Assembly (NCBI GenBank): GCA_007844125.1
Contig: CM017564.1
Coordinates: 25,778,494-25,842,493 of the forward strand
Origin: Sinonovacula constricta
Lineage: Eukaryota > Mollusca > Bivalvia > Cardiida > Solecurtidae
Direction of reading: 5' to 3'
Length of the DNA: 64,000 bases
Both the position numbers and the translations under genes were made by a program. Shown in pieces: positions 11,430 through 21,654 of this stretch; within the stretch, counting starts at the first letter, position 1; the number at the start of each line of letters is the position of its first letter. Under the pieces are notes generated by a model. The model ran no database searches. It saw nothing but the letters and a program-made list of their open reading frames with translations, and was not told the DNA's origin.

Positions 11430-12715
11430 GTACATTCGTTTTTTAATTAATTTATTTGTATTTCTGCAACAACACAAATGTGCTGATAAATTCATAAAAC
11501 TCGACTGCAGGATATATTCATTTTTTAAAAAAATATTTTCGTTTGTTTCTGCAACAACACAAATGTGCTTATAAATTCATAAAACTCGACTGCAGGATAT
11601 ATTCATTTTTTAAAAAAATATTTTCGTTTGTTTCTGCAACAACACAAATGTGCTTATAAATTCATAAAACTCGACTGCAGGATATATTCATTTTTAAAAA
11701 AAATATTTTCGTTTGTTTCTGCAACAACACAAATGTGCTTATAAATTCATAAAACTCAACTGCATGATACATTCATTTTTTTAAAAATTATTTTCGTTTG
11801 TTTCTGCAACAACACAAATGTGCTTATAAATTCATAAAACTCGACTGCATGATACATTCATTTTTTTAAAAATTATTTTCGTTTGTTTCTGCAACAACAC
11901 AAATGTGCTTATAAATTCATAAAACTCGACTGCATGATACATTCATTTTTTAAAAAAAATATTTTCGTTTGTTTCTGCAACAACACAAATGTGCTTATAA
12001 ATTCATAAAACTCGACTGCATGATACATTCATTTTTTAAAAAATTATTTTCGTTTGTTTCTGCAACAACACAAATGTGCTGATAAATTCATAAAACTCAA
12101 CTGCATGATACATTCATTTTTTAAAATTTATTTTCGTTTGTTTCTGCAACAACACAAATGTGCTGATAAATTCATAAAACTCGACTGCAGGATACATTCA
12201 TTTTTTAAAAATTTATATTTTCGTTGGTTTCTGCAACAACACAAATGTGCTTATAAATTCATAAAACTCGACTGCATGATACATTCATTTTTTTAAAATT
12301 ATTTTCGTTTGTTTCTGCAACAACACAAATGTGCTTATTAATTCATAAAACTCGACTGCATGATACATTCATTTTTTAAAATTTATTTTCGTTTGTTTCT
12401 GCAACAACACAAATGTGCTGATAAATTCATAAAATTCGACTGCAGGATTCATTCATTGTTTAAAATTTATTTTCGCTTGTTTCTGCAACAACACAAATGT
12501 GCTGATAAATTCATAAAACTCGACTGCATGATACATTCATTTTTTAAAATTTATTTTCGTTTGTTTCTGCAACAACACAAATGTGCTGATAAATTCATAA
12601 AACTTGACTGCAGGATTCATGCATTTTTTTTAAATTTTTTTTTCGTTTGTTTCTGCAACAGCACAAATGTGCTGATAAATTCATAAAACTTGACTGCAGG
12701 ATTCATGCATTTCCA
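11430..12715. repeat. 85-bp minisatellite array
   Basis: About 15 tandem copies of a unit with 'gtttctgcaacaacacaaat', 'gctnataaattcataaaac' and a T/A-rich spacer. The spacing of 'gcaacaacac' is exactly 85 bp through 11551, 11636, 11721, 11806 and 11891. Short open frames inside it (for example 12054-12296) merely read the repeat and are not genes. Confidence 0.95.
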
Positions 12716-13700
12716 ACACTGACAAACTGATAAAATCAGAAAAAAGACCGCACGATATATCCATTGTAATACTCATATACCATAAGTTTTTATATTTTCT
12801 GTTGCAACACACATAACCTTATAATGTTAAACCGACTGCTGGATGCATTCCTTGATACTGTCATATCTACTTAACTTCCGAATGTAGATTACAACACTGC
12901 ATCAGTATCTCATCCTAATGTATGAAAACACACCTGTCTGAACAGATTTCAATTTTAACTGATAACGGTGATGATTGCCAGCATTATTCAAGGTGCGCAT
13001 TTTATACAATATCTCTACCTCACACTGTGACATGGAAATGAATAGATTAATAATACGATTGTGTTGTGAGAGAATACATCAAAATGTACTGCAGACCCAC
13101 GTTTTTTTGTCCATTTTAATCAAAACTTTTGAATTTGTTTTGAATTCGTTTGAATATTACATATGTAGGATAAGCCATTTTACCGATATGCGCTCAGCAT
13201 CTTAACTTCACTTGCTATTGTGCATTTATTACCAGAATATCGAAGCTAATATTACCAGCTGATATTAAGCTTTGAACTTAATAACGGTTTATAAGCATGT
13301 GTGTATCAAATTTGTTTTTTATTTTTTTGTTTTTCATTTTATGTACCGCAATAATATCAGAACAGTTTGCATATATGCCATTACTGGGAAAGATGTCTCT
13401 ACTAAAAAAAACACACAACTCATTTGTGTTATTTAAGATATTTTGATCTTTTATATTTTTCAAGATGGTGGGCTCAACATGGCAGGTTCTGTCGATTAAC
13501 TAAAGTCATAAGATTATATGTTATATTTATGTATGTATATCTGAGATTTTATAAGATTATATGGAACCATCATTTAATAGGTGAATTATGCTGTAAAGAA
13601 AAGTTGGAATACATTATAAACACAACTCTGACAGGAGCGATAGCTCACGTTGAACACAATACGGCTAAAAATCAGAGACAATAATTACTGAAACATAAGT
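12716..13700. other. Stretch downstream of the receptor gene
   Basis: No gene is supported. It lies between the 85-bp array and the 3' end of the minus-strand receptor. Short frames on both strands have no recognisable features. Confidence 0.4.
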
Positions 13701-13854
13701 TTTATTACTTATACAAACAAATAGGGTTTTTATATAGATCTAGTATTTATTTCCTAGTTTTCTTGTATCAGGTGTTTAAGTTTTACGTTCTTAGCTATTG
13801 GAAATGTAAACTAACTTTGTTTTTTCTTTCAACATTCTATCTTTTATATTTATT
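13701..13854 (-). terminator. Candidate polyadenylation signals of the receptor gene
   Basis: Minus-strand AATAAA hexamers lie at 13849-13854, 13746-13751 and 13701-13706, about 30 to 180 bases past the stop codon. The one actually used is not determinable from sequence. Confidence 0.45.
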
Positions 13855-13884
13855 TCTGTATGTACGCTGCTTTGTGCATATCAT

Positions 13885-16800
13885 TTAGCTTGTGGCAATC
13901 GGAATAAAGAACACAACTGTCAGGAATATTTGAAGACTGAGAAATGCCAAAAAGAAGAAAAAGTCCATGATTCGTCCAACATCAGACCATTCCACGTCAG
14001 GGTTAAGTCCGTCATCCTCGTCTTCACTCACGACCTCTTCTACAACAGCTTCAACTTTTTGCACATTCTCTGTTTGGGCTTTGGCTTTCCGGTTTTTCGT
14101 GGCAGTTGTTGGCTGTTTTTTCTTACTACGTACTGACTTTTTCTGAGGTTTGGTTCCGGCAGTTGGTTTCTTTTGTTGGTATGTTTCTTTACGCTTCGTT
14201 GCTTCACCTGGTGTTGACTTCTTGCTCTTACCCCTACGAGTATTCCCTGATTGCCGCTTCCGGATATTTTTCGTGGGTTTAGTATTTAATTTCCTTGCCT
14301 GTGTTTTGCCTTTTACCCCAGAGACACCATTTTTCTTCCTTTTTAATGGCATTTTCTTATGTTTGTTCGAAGCAACAGGTGTCTTACGATTGGATACTGC
14401 CGGCAACTGTTTGTCTGATTTATCCATGGTATTTTTTCTATTTCTGGTATTATCGCTTGTCTCAAGATCTTTATCTGAGATATTTTTGACTTCTTTGTTG
14501 TCTTTATCGATTTTGTCGGTGGGTCCGGCCCAGTCCATATCAATTGACTCTTCTTTCGCATCCAGCGATGCTTTATCATTATCTGAAATAGTTTTCATTT
14601 CAGTTTCATTTTGTTCGTAGTCAGTGGCCTCATTTTCTTCAGAAGAAGCCGCGAAGTCAGTCTCGTTACCAGAAATGCTTTCATCGACGCCATTCGTTTC
14701 ATCATAAGACATTACATCCGCATCTGACATATCGCTAGCACTACACGTATCTCTATTTGCATCGGAATCATCTTCTATTCGAACCAACTCTACTTTGACA
14801 TTATGAATGTTTTCCGCAGTCTGAAAACTTGCAATATCCAGTGGCATTTTTATACGAGAATTATTATTTCTTTTAATCGTCCTTGTATTTGAGTTTCTTT
14901 TCACGACAACAGTAAATTCTGTAACAGAATTAAATACAGACTGTGTGTTTACAACTTCAGTTTTCAAAAATCTGCTTTCACGATTGCGGCTTGGCTTGGA
15001 AAATCCTAAAATGCTCTTTCGTAATTCGACGTTGTCTTCTTCCGATATCTCACTGTTTGTATCAATAACATGATTCTTGTCATCACGGGCGTGGTCTTTT
15101 TTAACAAGTTCACCAGTTTCTGGAGCTGAGGTTACCGTTAAAGGTTCATCTGTGTCGATTATCGAGACATAACTAACACTTTTTTCATTACCGGTTGCGA
15201 AATTTTCTTTGGTTGCAAGCTGCTTCAGTTTCTTTGCAAAATGTTTTTTCACTTTGTTCTTTTCGTTCCTTTCCTTCTTTTGATTAATGACATTTGACGC
15301 AGTCGATAGGCTTACAATATCCAGTCGATCGTTAGTTAGTGGCTGGTTCTTGTCTTTGGAGCTAACCTTCGTTGTATTAACAGACGTTTCTTCCTCAAGT
15401 TCATTTTTCGATTCTTTGGTTTGATAATCTGTCTGTTTTAACATCTCCGTTGGCATTGTGTTCTCTCGTGACGCCGAAAACATGTTGCTTATTTTCTGAA
15501 GGTGTTTAGATTTTTCTATGGATGTAGATATTACGGAGAATGTGTCCTCAGAACGAGTTTTTGGCGTTCTTCCTTTCCCTTTCTCTCTACCTTCATTACT
15601 CGATAAACTTATTTTTGTCTTATTTTGTTGACCATTTAATGATGTCACACCAGCACTTATTGAGTCACCTAGAGACATATTTCCATTCAGTCTTTCTTCA
15701 GGCTGGAATAAAGAGATATTGTTTGTTGCGTCACTTTCCTTTAAGATTTTTGTATCGGACTTTTTGATGGATGTTACTATTCGATGATCTGAGGTACTAC
15801 TATCTTTTTCAATGTCTTGACTTTTGACTTGCTGGTCCTTATTCGATTTGTCTTTAACATTTTTTATTGATGTATCGCTGCCATTTTTATTCTCACTTTC
15901 TTCGACTTTACGTAACTTTCTTGAAAACGGCAGGCAGCATTCCGTGCCTTTACACGAAACACTGCACTTTCTTTGTGATACACTTATCTTCCTAGTGTTT
16001 TCTCTGTTACAACATTTAGTCCCGATAGCCCTGCACACGAGCACGCAGCATCTCAACTTATGACATCGACACTGGATGAACGTTACCACCCTCGATAGCC
16101 ATTTTGGCACTTTGTTCTTCTCTGGCTGATGGTATACCCTGGACAACATTATTGTCACCAGCGTCATGGCCGCACTAGTGGACATCATGACCACGAGGTA
16201 GAAACAGAGGTAGGAGACAGGAGAGGAACTGCGAGGCATGATGTCCATCACAGTGTTCAGACATACCATGAACGATAAGAACAATGTGCATGAAAACCCT
16301 ACACGTTCTCCACTCTCCTCTGGCAACAGGAATACCACGCAGTTAAGAGCACAGAGCACTACAACTGGCAATAAGATGTTGAACGCCGCGTACAGCGGTA
16401 TTCTGCTTAACGACAGTGAAAATTTGATTCGCGATTCACCAGCATGCATATATGATTCTGTCTTGGAATCTTCGATGTTCCACTCTCCGTTCTCGCTATA
16501 GTCTGACATGTCCCAACCGCGTGTAACAGCCAGCGTGACCTCGGATGCATCGTATCCCCAAACTGAGAAGGTGAATTCGCATTTTTGTTTATCGTATGGG
16601 AAGAATTCAACATTCGGTGTACAGGAGGCTACCAGTACTGAGCGAGGACGCCAGACAACTTGGTTTGACAGCATATTGAACGTTGCAAGGAACTCAGAAT
16701 GACCTGCGGTGGCATCTGCACCGATTGCGTTTACAAGCAGCAGGTTAGGCGTCCATATGTCAGAGGGGTGTACGAGCAAGGCGTCGTCCGACCCTTTCTG

Positions 16801-17112
16801 AAAACTTATCGAATTGATAATCGGCGTTTCGTCCACCCAGACTATGTTTAGGGCAGAGACGATTTCAATGTTACCTGACACCTCGTCGAAATTATTGATG
16901 GCTAGAAGACTGATCGCAACGTCAACCAGAATGGCTTCGCTGGAGTTTTTCTTTGGAATGAAGGCGGTCGTACTGTATAGACCAGCATACTCGTATGATG
17001 ATATAAGATTCACATAGTTTGTGATTTGGTACTGGTAACCGTCCCTGGAGGTTATACACTGACACGCGCCCAATAGCGTGAAAACTGAGATGTACACATA
17101 TGTTAACTCCAT
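13885..17112 (-). CDS. Intronless Cys-loop (nicotinic-type) channel subunit with giant M3-M4 loop
   Basis: A 1075-residue pentameric ligand-gated ion channel subunit. A signal peptide (about 1-19) precedes the extracellular domain, which has a WTPN loop-A motif (120-123) and a 13-residue Cys-loop C164-C178 with FPYD. Loop C (about 213-229) has no vicinal cysteine pair, so it is a non-alpha subunit that needs a partner or acts non-classically. M1 is about 239-263. M2 begins with GER (268-270): the -1' glutamate predicts cation selectivity, and the 9' leucine is kept. M3 is about 299-325 and M4 about 1044-1072. The M3-M4 loop is about 716 residues, against roughly 100-200 in most family members. 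It holds 11 cysteines in 348-393, an acidic Ser/Asp/Glu block before 870, and a Lys/Arg-rich block 917-1012. No intron interrupts the frame, suggesting a retrocopy origin. Ligand unknown. Confidence 0.93.
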   Translation of the reverse strand: MELTYVYISVFTLLGACQCITSRDGYQYQITNYVNLISSYEYAGLYSTTAFIPKKNSSEAILVDVAISLLAINNFDEVSGNIEIVSALNIVWVDETPIINSISFQKGSDDALLVHPSDIWTPNLLLVNAIGADATAGHSEFLATFNMLSNQVVWRPRSVLVASCTPNVEFFPYDKQKCEFTFSVWGYDASEVTLAVTRGWDMSDYSENGEWNIEDSKTESYMHAGESRIKFSLSLSRIPLYAAFNILLPVVVLCALNCVVFLLPEESGERVGFSCTLFLSFMVCLNTVMDIMPRSSSPVSYLCFYLVVMMSTSAAMTLVTIMLSRVYHQPEKNKVPKWLSRVVTFIQCRCHKLRCCVLVCRAIGTKCCNRENTRKISVSQRKCSVSCKGTECCLPFSRKLRKVEESENKNGSDTSIKNVKDKSNKDQQVKSQDIEKDSSTSDHRIVTSIKKSDTKILKESDATNNISLFQPEERLNGNMSLGDSISAGVTSLNGQQNKTKISLSSNEGREKGKGRTPKTRSEDTFSVISTSIEKSKHLQKISNMFSASRENTMPTEMLKQTDYQTKESKNELEEETSVNTTKVSSKDKNQPLTNDRLDIVSLSTASNVINQKKERNEKNKVKKHFAKKLKQLATKENFATGNEKSVSYVSIIDTDEPLTVTSAPETGELVKKDHARDDKNHVIDTNSEISEEDNVELRKSILGFSKPSRNRESRFLKTEVVNTQSVFNSVTEFTVVVKRNSNTRTIKRNNNSRIKMPLDIASFQTAENIHNVKVELVRIEDDSDANRDTCSASDMSDADVMSYDETNGVDESISGNETDFAASSEENEATDYEQNETEMKTISDNDKASLDAKEESIDMDWAGPTDKIDKDNKEVKNISDKDLETSDNTRNRKNTMDKSDKQLPAVSNRKTPVASNKHKKMPLKRKKNGVSGVKGKTQARKLNTKPTKNIRKRQSGNTRRGKSKKSTPGEATKRKETYQQKKPTAGTKPQKKSVRSKKKQPTTATKNRKAKAQTENVQKVEAVVEEVVSEDEDDGLNPDVEWSDVGRIMDFFFFLAFLSLQIFLTVVFFIPIATS

Positions 17113-17696
17113 TTAATGTTATTTTGTAAATAATCAGAAAGGTTGATGACGCTTTCAAGGGTGGGGTCCGTTTACCGATTTCTTATGTTTATTATAAACA
17201 TAGACAGTCGAATAATGATAAAGCAAGTATTGTTATATATCTGCAGTTGAATGACAGATTATTCACATTTTATTCCAGCACAGCAATGTATTCCTTTCAT
17301 GTCCCAAATAAAACATACTGTGATTCATTGATAAACATCAACTCGTTGATTTACTCCAAACATTTTGTATATTGTTACCGTTTGGGAAGGTTTGAAAGTT
17401 CCTTCTATCCGTTATTGACAATCGTAACAATATAACCGATTGCACTTATTAACGGTCTGATGGCAAAAAGGTTTGAAACAAAGCCTTGCTGTATTGCTAT
17501 TCAGAATGTTTACATGCGTTATTGCATTTATACAATGTGTTGTTGAATAGGCCAAACAGACTATAAATGACCATTTAATGGGAAATAACTCGTACTTTAC
17601 TTATGGAATAAGTGTGACTGTACAAGTTATTCCCCTTTGAGTATTAAGCTTGTTTTGGATGTTCTGTGCACCAAATATAATATGACGTTAGGTATT
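17113..17696. other. Receptor upstream flank with a short inverted repeat
   Basis: Presumed 5'UTR and promoter of the minus-strand receptor; no clear TATA box. An inverted pair GGGAAATAACTCGTAC (17580-17595) and GTACAAGTTATTCCCC (17620-17635) forms a short stem around 24 bases, probably a small MITE remnant. Confidence 0.4.
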
Positions 17697-18015
17697 TCCA
17701 ATATGAGCCACGCTGCAGAAATAGCTATTTTTAGATTAGTTTTGAGATAGCGTTATATCATCCACTGTGACGTCGATATCCATTTTTATAAAATGCCTCT
17801 ATTGTGCTTATTTATATATTTGGGAAGAATGAACGTTAAGTGTGATTTTTTTCTGATTTGTTATCTATAAATATATAGGTAGTATTGAAAATTGTCTTTA
17901 AACTAAAGTATGAGTTTATCCAGAAATTATGCTCATATTGCCCAAAGCAATGGAATGATATCATAACATGTATTTGATATAGGCAAACTGTCGAATTTAA
18001 CTTTAAAAGGCTATT
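17697..18015 (-). mobile_element. Family E MITE-like repeat, copy 1 (degenerate)
   Basis: Shared blocks are 'gagccacgctgca', 'gtgacgtcgatat' and the terminal 'gatataggcaaactgtcg'. They match copies at 19880-20690, 21000-21252, 24042-24390 and 41172-41951. The inner order matches the reverse of the copy at 24042. The terminus is degraded. Confidence 0.55.
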
Positions 18016-18065
18016 ATAATTTCTGACAAATACATCGATAAAAGAAACAACAACAACAAAGCAAC

Positions 18066-18067
18066 AA

Positions 18068-18100
<33 letters not shown>
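18066..18100 (+). repeat. Poly(A) tract preceded by (CAA)n
   Basis: About 30 A residues after CAACAACAAAGCAACAAC. It could be the tail of a minus- or plus-strand retroposon remnant; no body was recognised. Confidence 0.7.
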
Positions 18101-19215
18101 ACAACACACAACAGCATTGTTTTCATTTACAGAAAGCACAAAATACAAAATGTCAATATATGGAATAAAGTTCGTTGAATATTTAAAGAGGCAGACATTC
18201 ATGAAATACATACAATTATGTATATTACATGAAAAAAAAAAAATGTTTAAATAATTACATTCAATAACAAAATGAGGTTTAACGATGACAATTGGATACG
18301 TTGTGTTTTACTTATGATGATGGTTAGCTTATCTACTGTACTATTTCTTTGTAAAATAATAACACCGACTGACATGAAGAGTATCTGTACCTTTAATACC
18401 ATGATTGATAAAGATAAATGATTTAATCGTTATATAAGTGAAGTTCCCATTACTAAATACAAAGTCCGTGTCAAGTGTTACTCGTGATATAAAGAGGGTT
18501 GAACGGAACATAAATGTAAGGTGGTCATACTGGATTCTGCCAAAACATGTCAGAAAAGGTATGAATGATTTTACATTAACTAATCTATATTTTCTATCCG
18601 ATTTACTAATTTTTATGTTCACTGTACATGATACAAATCACACGAATGCACAATGTGTGATTATCTACACGATACATAAATTTGCGTTTTTTCCCCCCAT
18701 GAATTGACATTACCACCGCATATAGTGTTGAAATCTTATAAATTGTGTCCCATCGCCCTTAACGATTTGTGTTAAGCCTATTTTGTTTAATGGCGTAGTA
18801 TCGCTAAGATTTCCGGTTGGATTTTGATAATAAACACGATAAAAGAGTTTGAAATGAACTTGGTTCTAAGTTTAATCATGCCGTGCAGAATGTTTATTTT
18901 GAAACCATGCATTATGCTGTATTTTAGTGAAAACTCTTCTCTATTTTTTACTTATAAAGTTAGACATCAACTGTCACGTGTCTAATGACGTTAATTAATG
19001 ACGAACATGTAAAAATGAATAGATTTACATTTACGTTCATTACTCGAATCGGCCACCCGTAAAAGGCGTATTCGCACCACACCAACGTATATTTTGCATG
19101 TAAATAATTGCTAACATGATCTAAAGGGGACTAGCTTTAAGCTCGTAAAACAAATAATGCAAACTCTTTTTTTTTTGATGAAACGGAATGTGTTCGGCAA
19201 GTTCAACTTGGACGT
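18101..19215. other. Gene-free stretch
   Basis: AT-rich. Frames on both strands at 18341-18707 overlap each other and have no domain. I see nothing else here. Confidence 0.4.
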
Positions 19216-19221
19216 TTTCAC

Positions 19222-19665
19222 AAGCAGGCGCGTAGCTGCCTGTACTCAGAGTACGCAGTTGCGTACGCAATCACACCTAAATTGAAAACATAATGTTAAA
19301 ATCTGCAATAAAAAAATCTTACCCCGGAAAGAGTAAGATACACAATTGCGAGCAACTACTTGTATGTCTTCTAACTGACACCATAAACAAAATGTGTAAA
19401 ATTGCAAAATCGATTAGTAACATTTCTTTTACTGCACTAATCAGGCATCATAAGTTTACTGGCGTTTTGTGATGTTGTATCCAATCGGAACTCCTCAGGT
19501 AATTTCATCCTCGGTATATCTTGGAAGTATAGAAGCAACTACATACGAGCTAGATATACAGAATTTTCCGAGAGAGCATGACCCCCCCTGACCATGCCCC
19601 CCACCCCCCTCCCGATCCCAGCGACAATGCGTACACATCACATCATGCCTAGATACGCCAATGAC
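19222..19665. mobile_element. Possible degenerate hAT-like element
   Basis: The left end contains AGGCGCGTAGCTGCCTG (about 19224) and the right end contains CATGCCTAGATACGCC (about 19645). These are loosely inverted matches around a non-coding interior with a C-rich tract (19580-19620). No target duplication was verified. Low confidence. Confidence 0.25.
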
Positions 19666-19879
19666 AAGCATCGGGATATTGTGATAAATGTGTTCCGAAA
19701 CTCAGACAGAACAATATATTTGGCAGCATCTGCATATTTAAAGTTAAAATGTGGTATCGGAAAGTTTTGACCAAAGTTCTGTTTCTCAAACAATGAAATA
19801 TATTGTTTGTTACCCGAAAAAGGTCCCTGGAAATGCTATTCAATGACGCCAGAAATCTATGTCAAAAAGTTAAACATAA

Positions 19880-20690
19880 CACTCCACTCGTTATCACAAA
19901 TATGTATTTTATATCTGAGCCACGCTGCACAGTTAACTATTTTGAAACTGAGAATACCACGTGACCACTTATTTTTGAGACACATTATGTCATCATTGCT
20001 CTGACGTCGATATCTATTTTTAGCAGAAATCCCCATCGTGCTTATTTATAGATTTGGATAGGCTGAACATGTAGGCGATTTGTTTAACGATTTGTTCTGT
20101 CTCACAAATGAGGTGGTGTCAAAAAATGTCTTTACTTAAAATTTGTAAACGAAAGAATTAGTTTATGAAGAATATATGCAGTAAGATATAGTTACATGCA
20201 TTTGATATAGGCAAACTGTCGGTTAGACATTTAAGACTTGTACTCAATTTTGCATCCTCATTTTAGTGATACATTAGTGATACATTTTGGAATTGGGATT
20301 TGCCGGCATTTTGCTGATACTGTGCAGCGACATTTCTATCATTATAGCACAGGGGCACTTATGAGGTGCCCAGCGACTGAACCCGGCCGGTCCATTATAC
20401 TGACACCGACGAGTCAGGCATAATGCTGTCCCCTTAGCCCCGAGCGTTAGGAGGGAAGCCACTACTACCAACTTTGAAGTCTTTGGTTTGACCCAGTCGG
20501 GGTTTAAACCCGCGACCTCCCGCAAGACGACGCTCTACCACTTGCGCTATTGCGGCTGGTAGTTTATGAAGAATATTTGCCGTTATTGTTACTTGTATTG
20601 GATATAGGCAAACTGTCTGATACCATATGTAAGACTTGTACTCAATTTTGCAACCCCATTTTAGTGATACATTTGATAAACCTCTGCACA
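19880..20690 (-). mobile_element. Family E repeat, copy 2, interrupted and duplicated around a SINE
   Basis: It has the family E interior 'gagccacgctgcacagtta', 'ctgacgtcgatat' and terminal 'gatataggcaaactgtc'. The final segment of about 115 bp, from 'agtttatgaagaatat' to 'ttttagtgatacat', appears twice: about 20160-20275 and 20560-20672. The SINE at 20283-20559 sits between the two copies. Confidence 0.65.
20283..20559 (-). repeat. SINE family A, copy 2
   Basis: Reverse complement of the family A element at 2334-2623. The tRNA-like head is at the right (minus B-box GGGTTTAAACCCCG near 20505; 'agcgcaatagc'-type A-box near 20550). The tail at the left ends in 'cggcaaatcccaattcc' rather than CAA units, so it is a different 3' subfamily, the one shared with 43318-43503. 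Confidence 0.85.
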
Positions 20691-20999
20691 CGTATTATCC
20701 GGGATCAGGTCATATAACCATAGCATGACCATTGATAAAGGTGGTACCTGGCGACTCTCCTTTATTTAATATACACTATACTACACATGTGCTGATCTAT
20801 CGGGGTCGGGGATGGGGGCGGGCGGTCGAATGCAACCGAATGTCTTTAGGTACTCGGGAATTAAATCTGACCATATTTATGGTCTTCGGGTGATTTTATC
20901 ACCATTTCAGAGGTAAGATAGTATAAGTAAATGAAATAGTAAATCTGACTTTTATCTTTATCAAAAAGAAACAGTATAGGGATTTACGCATAATATAGC

Positions 21000-21252
21000 C
21001 TCAATTTCCGCCGTTTTGCATTATTTATCCAAGGGTTTGTGGCCACGCGGCTCCAATTAAATTCCCTGTTGCCGGTTCTGAAAATAGATAAGCAGCGGAA
21101 ATCTCTGCAGCGTGGCTCAGATATGAATTACCTGTTTGCAATGAAGAATGAGAATTTTTTTTTTGCTTTCCAAGACCTTTCGGTTAACTATGATTTATTT
21201 GGATATTTGAGGAAAAAAATCTTTGTCCAAACTCTCGGATAACACCTTTAAG
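21000..21252 (-). mobile_element. Family E MITE-like repeat, copy 3 with TTAA end
   Basis: It carries the 'ctgcagcgtggctcagatat' interior block. Its right end reads CTCTCGGATAACACCT followed by TTAA (21248-21251), the inverse of the family E terminus AGGTG.TATCCGA. A second terminus-like block follows at 21258-21300. Confidence 0.5.
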
Positions 21253-21654
21253 GTATTATTACATATATGTAATACAGGCAAACTATCGGATAGCATCGTT
21301 AATCTAGCTGATATTATATCAACGTTCATGGTTGACCATAGTCTTCAGTGTAAAACCACACGGGGTTTATCTTACCTTTAGACACAGTTACTCTGTCAGT
21401 ATTGTTTTGTGCAAAAAGGGGTTCAGATGAACAACCACGTGATGCTGTAACGGCTCCTCCAAACACCCAGCTAACAATAGAACACGGTCCACCTGTGGTA
21501 TTGTATTGGGTGTATTATTTAAGGTTATATATAAGGTGTATCGGGTAACTAAGAGCGGGTACTTACACATCCCGAGAGGGTTCATTTATGGAATGATAGT
21601 TGGCCCAAACCCTACTTTTCGATTACAAAAAAGTTTATACTTTCCTTTAGGCGT

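Noticed and set aside
12054..12686. Open frames of 80-108 codons
   Set aside because: They simply translate the 85-bp tandem repeat; the period is not a multiple of three and the frames shift between units.
14150..14620. A 156-codon plus-strand frame inside the receptor gene
   Set aside because: It is antisense to the Lys/Asp/Ser-rich loop of the receptor, whose codon bias keeps the opposite strand open. It has no domain.
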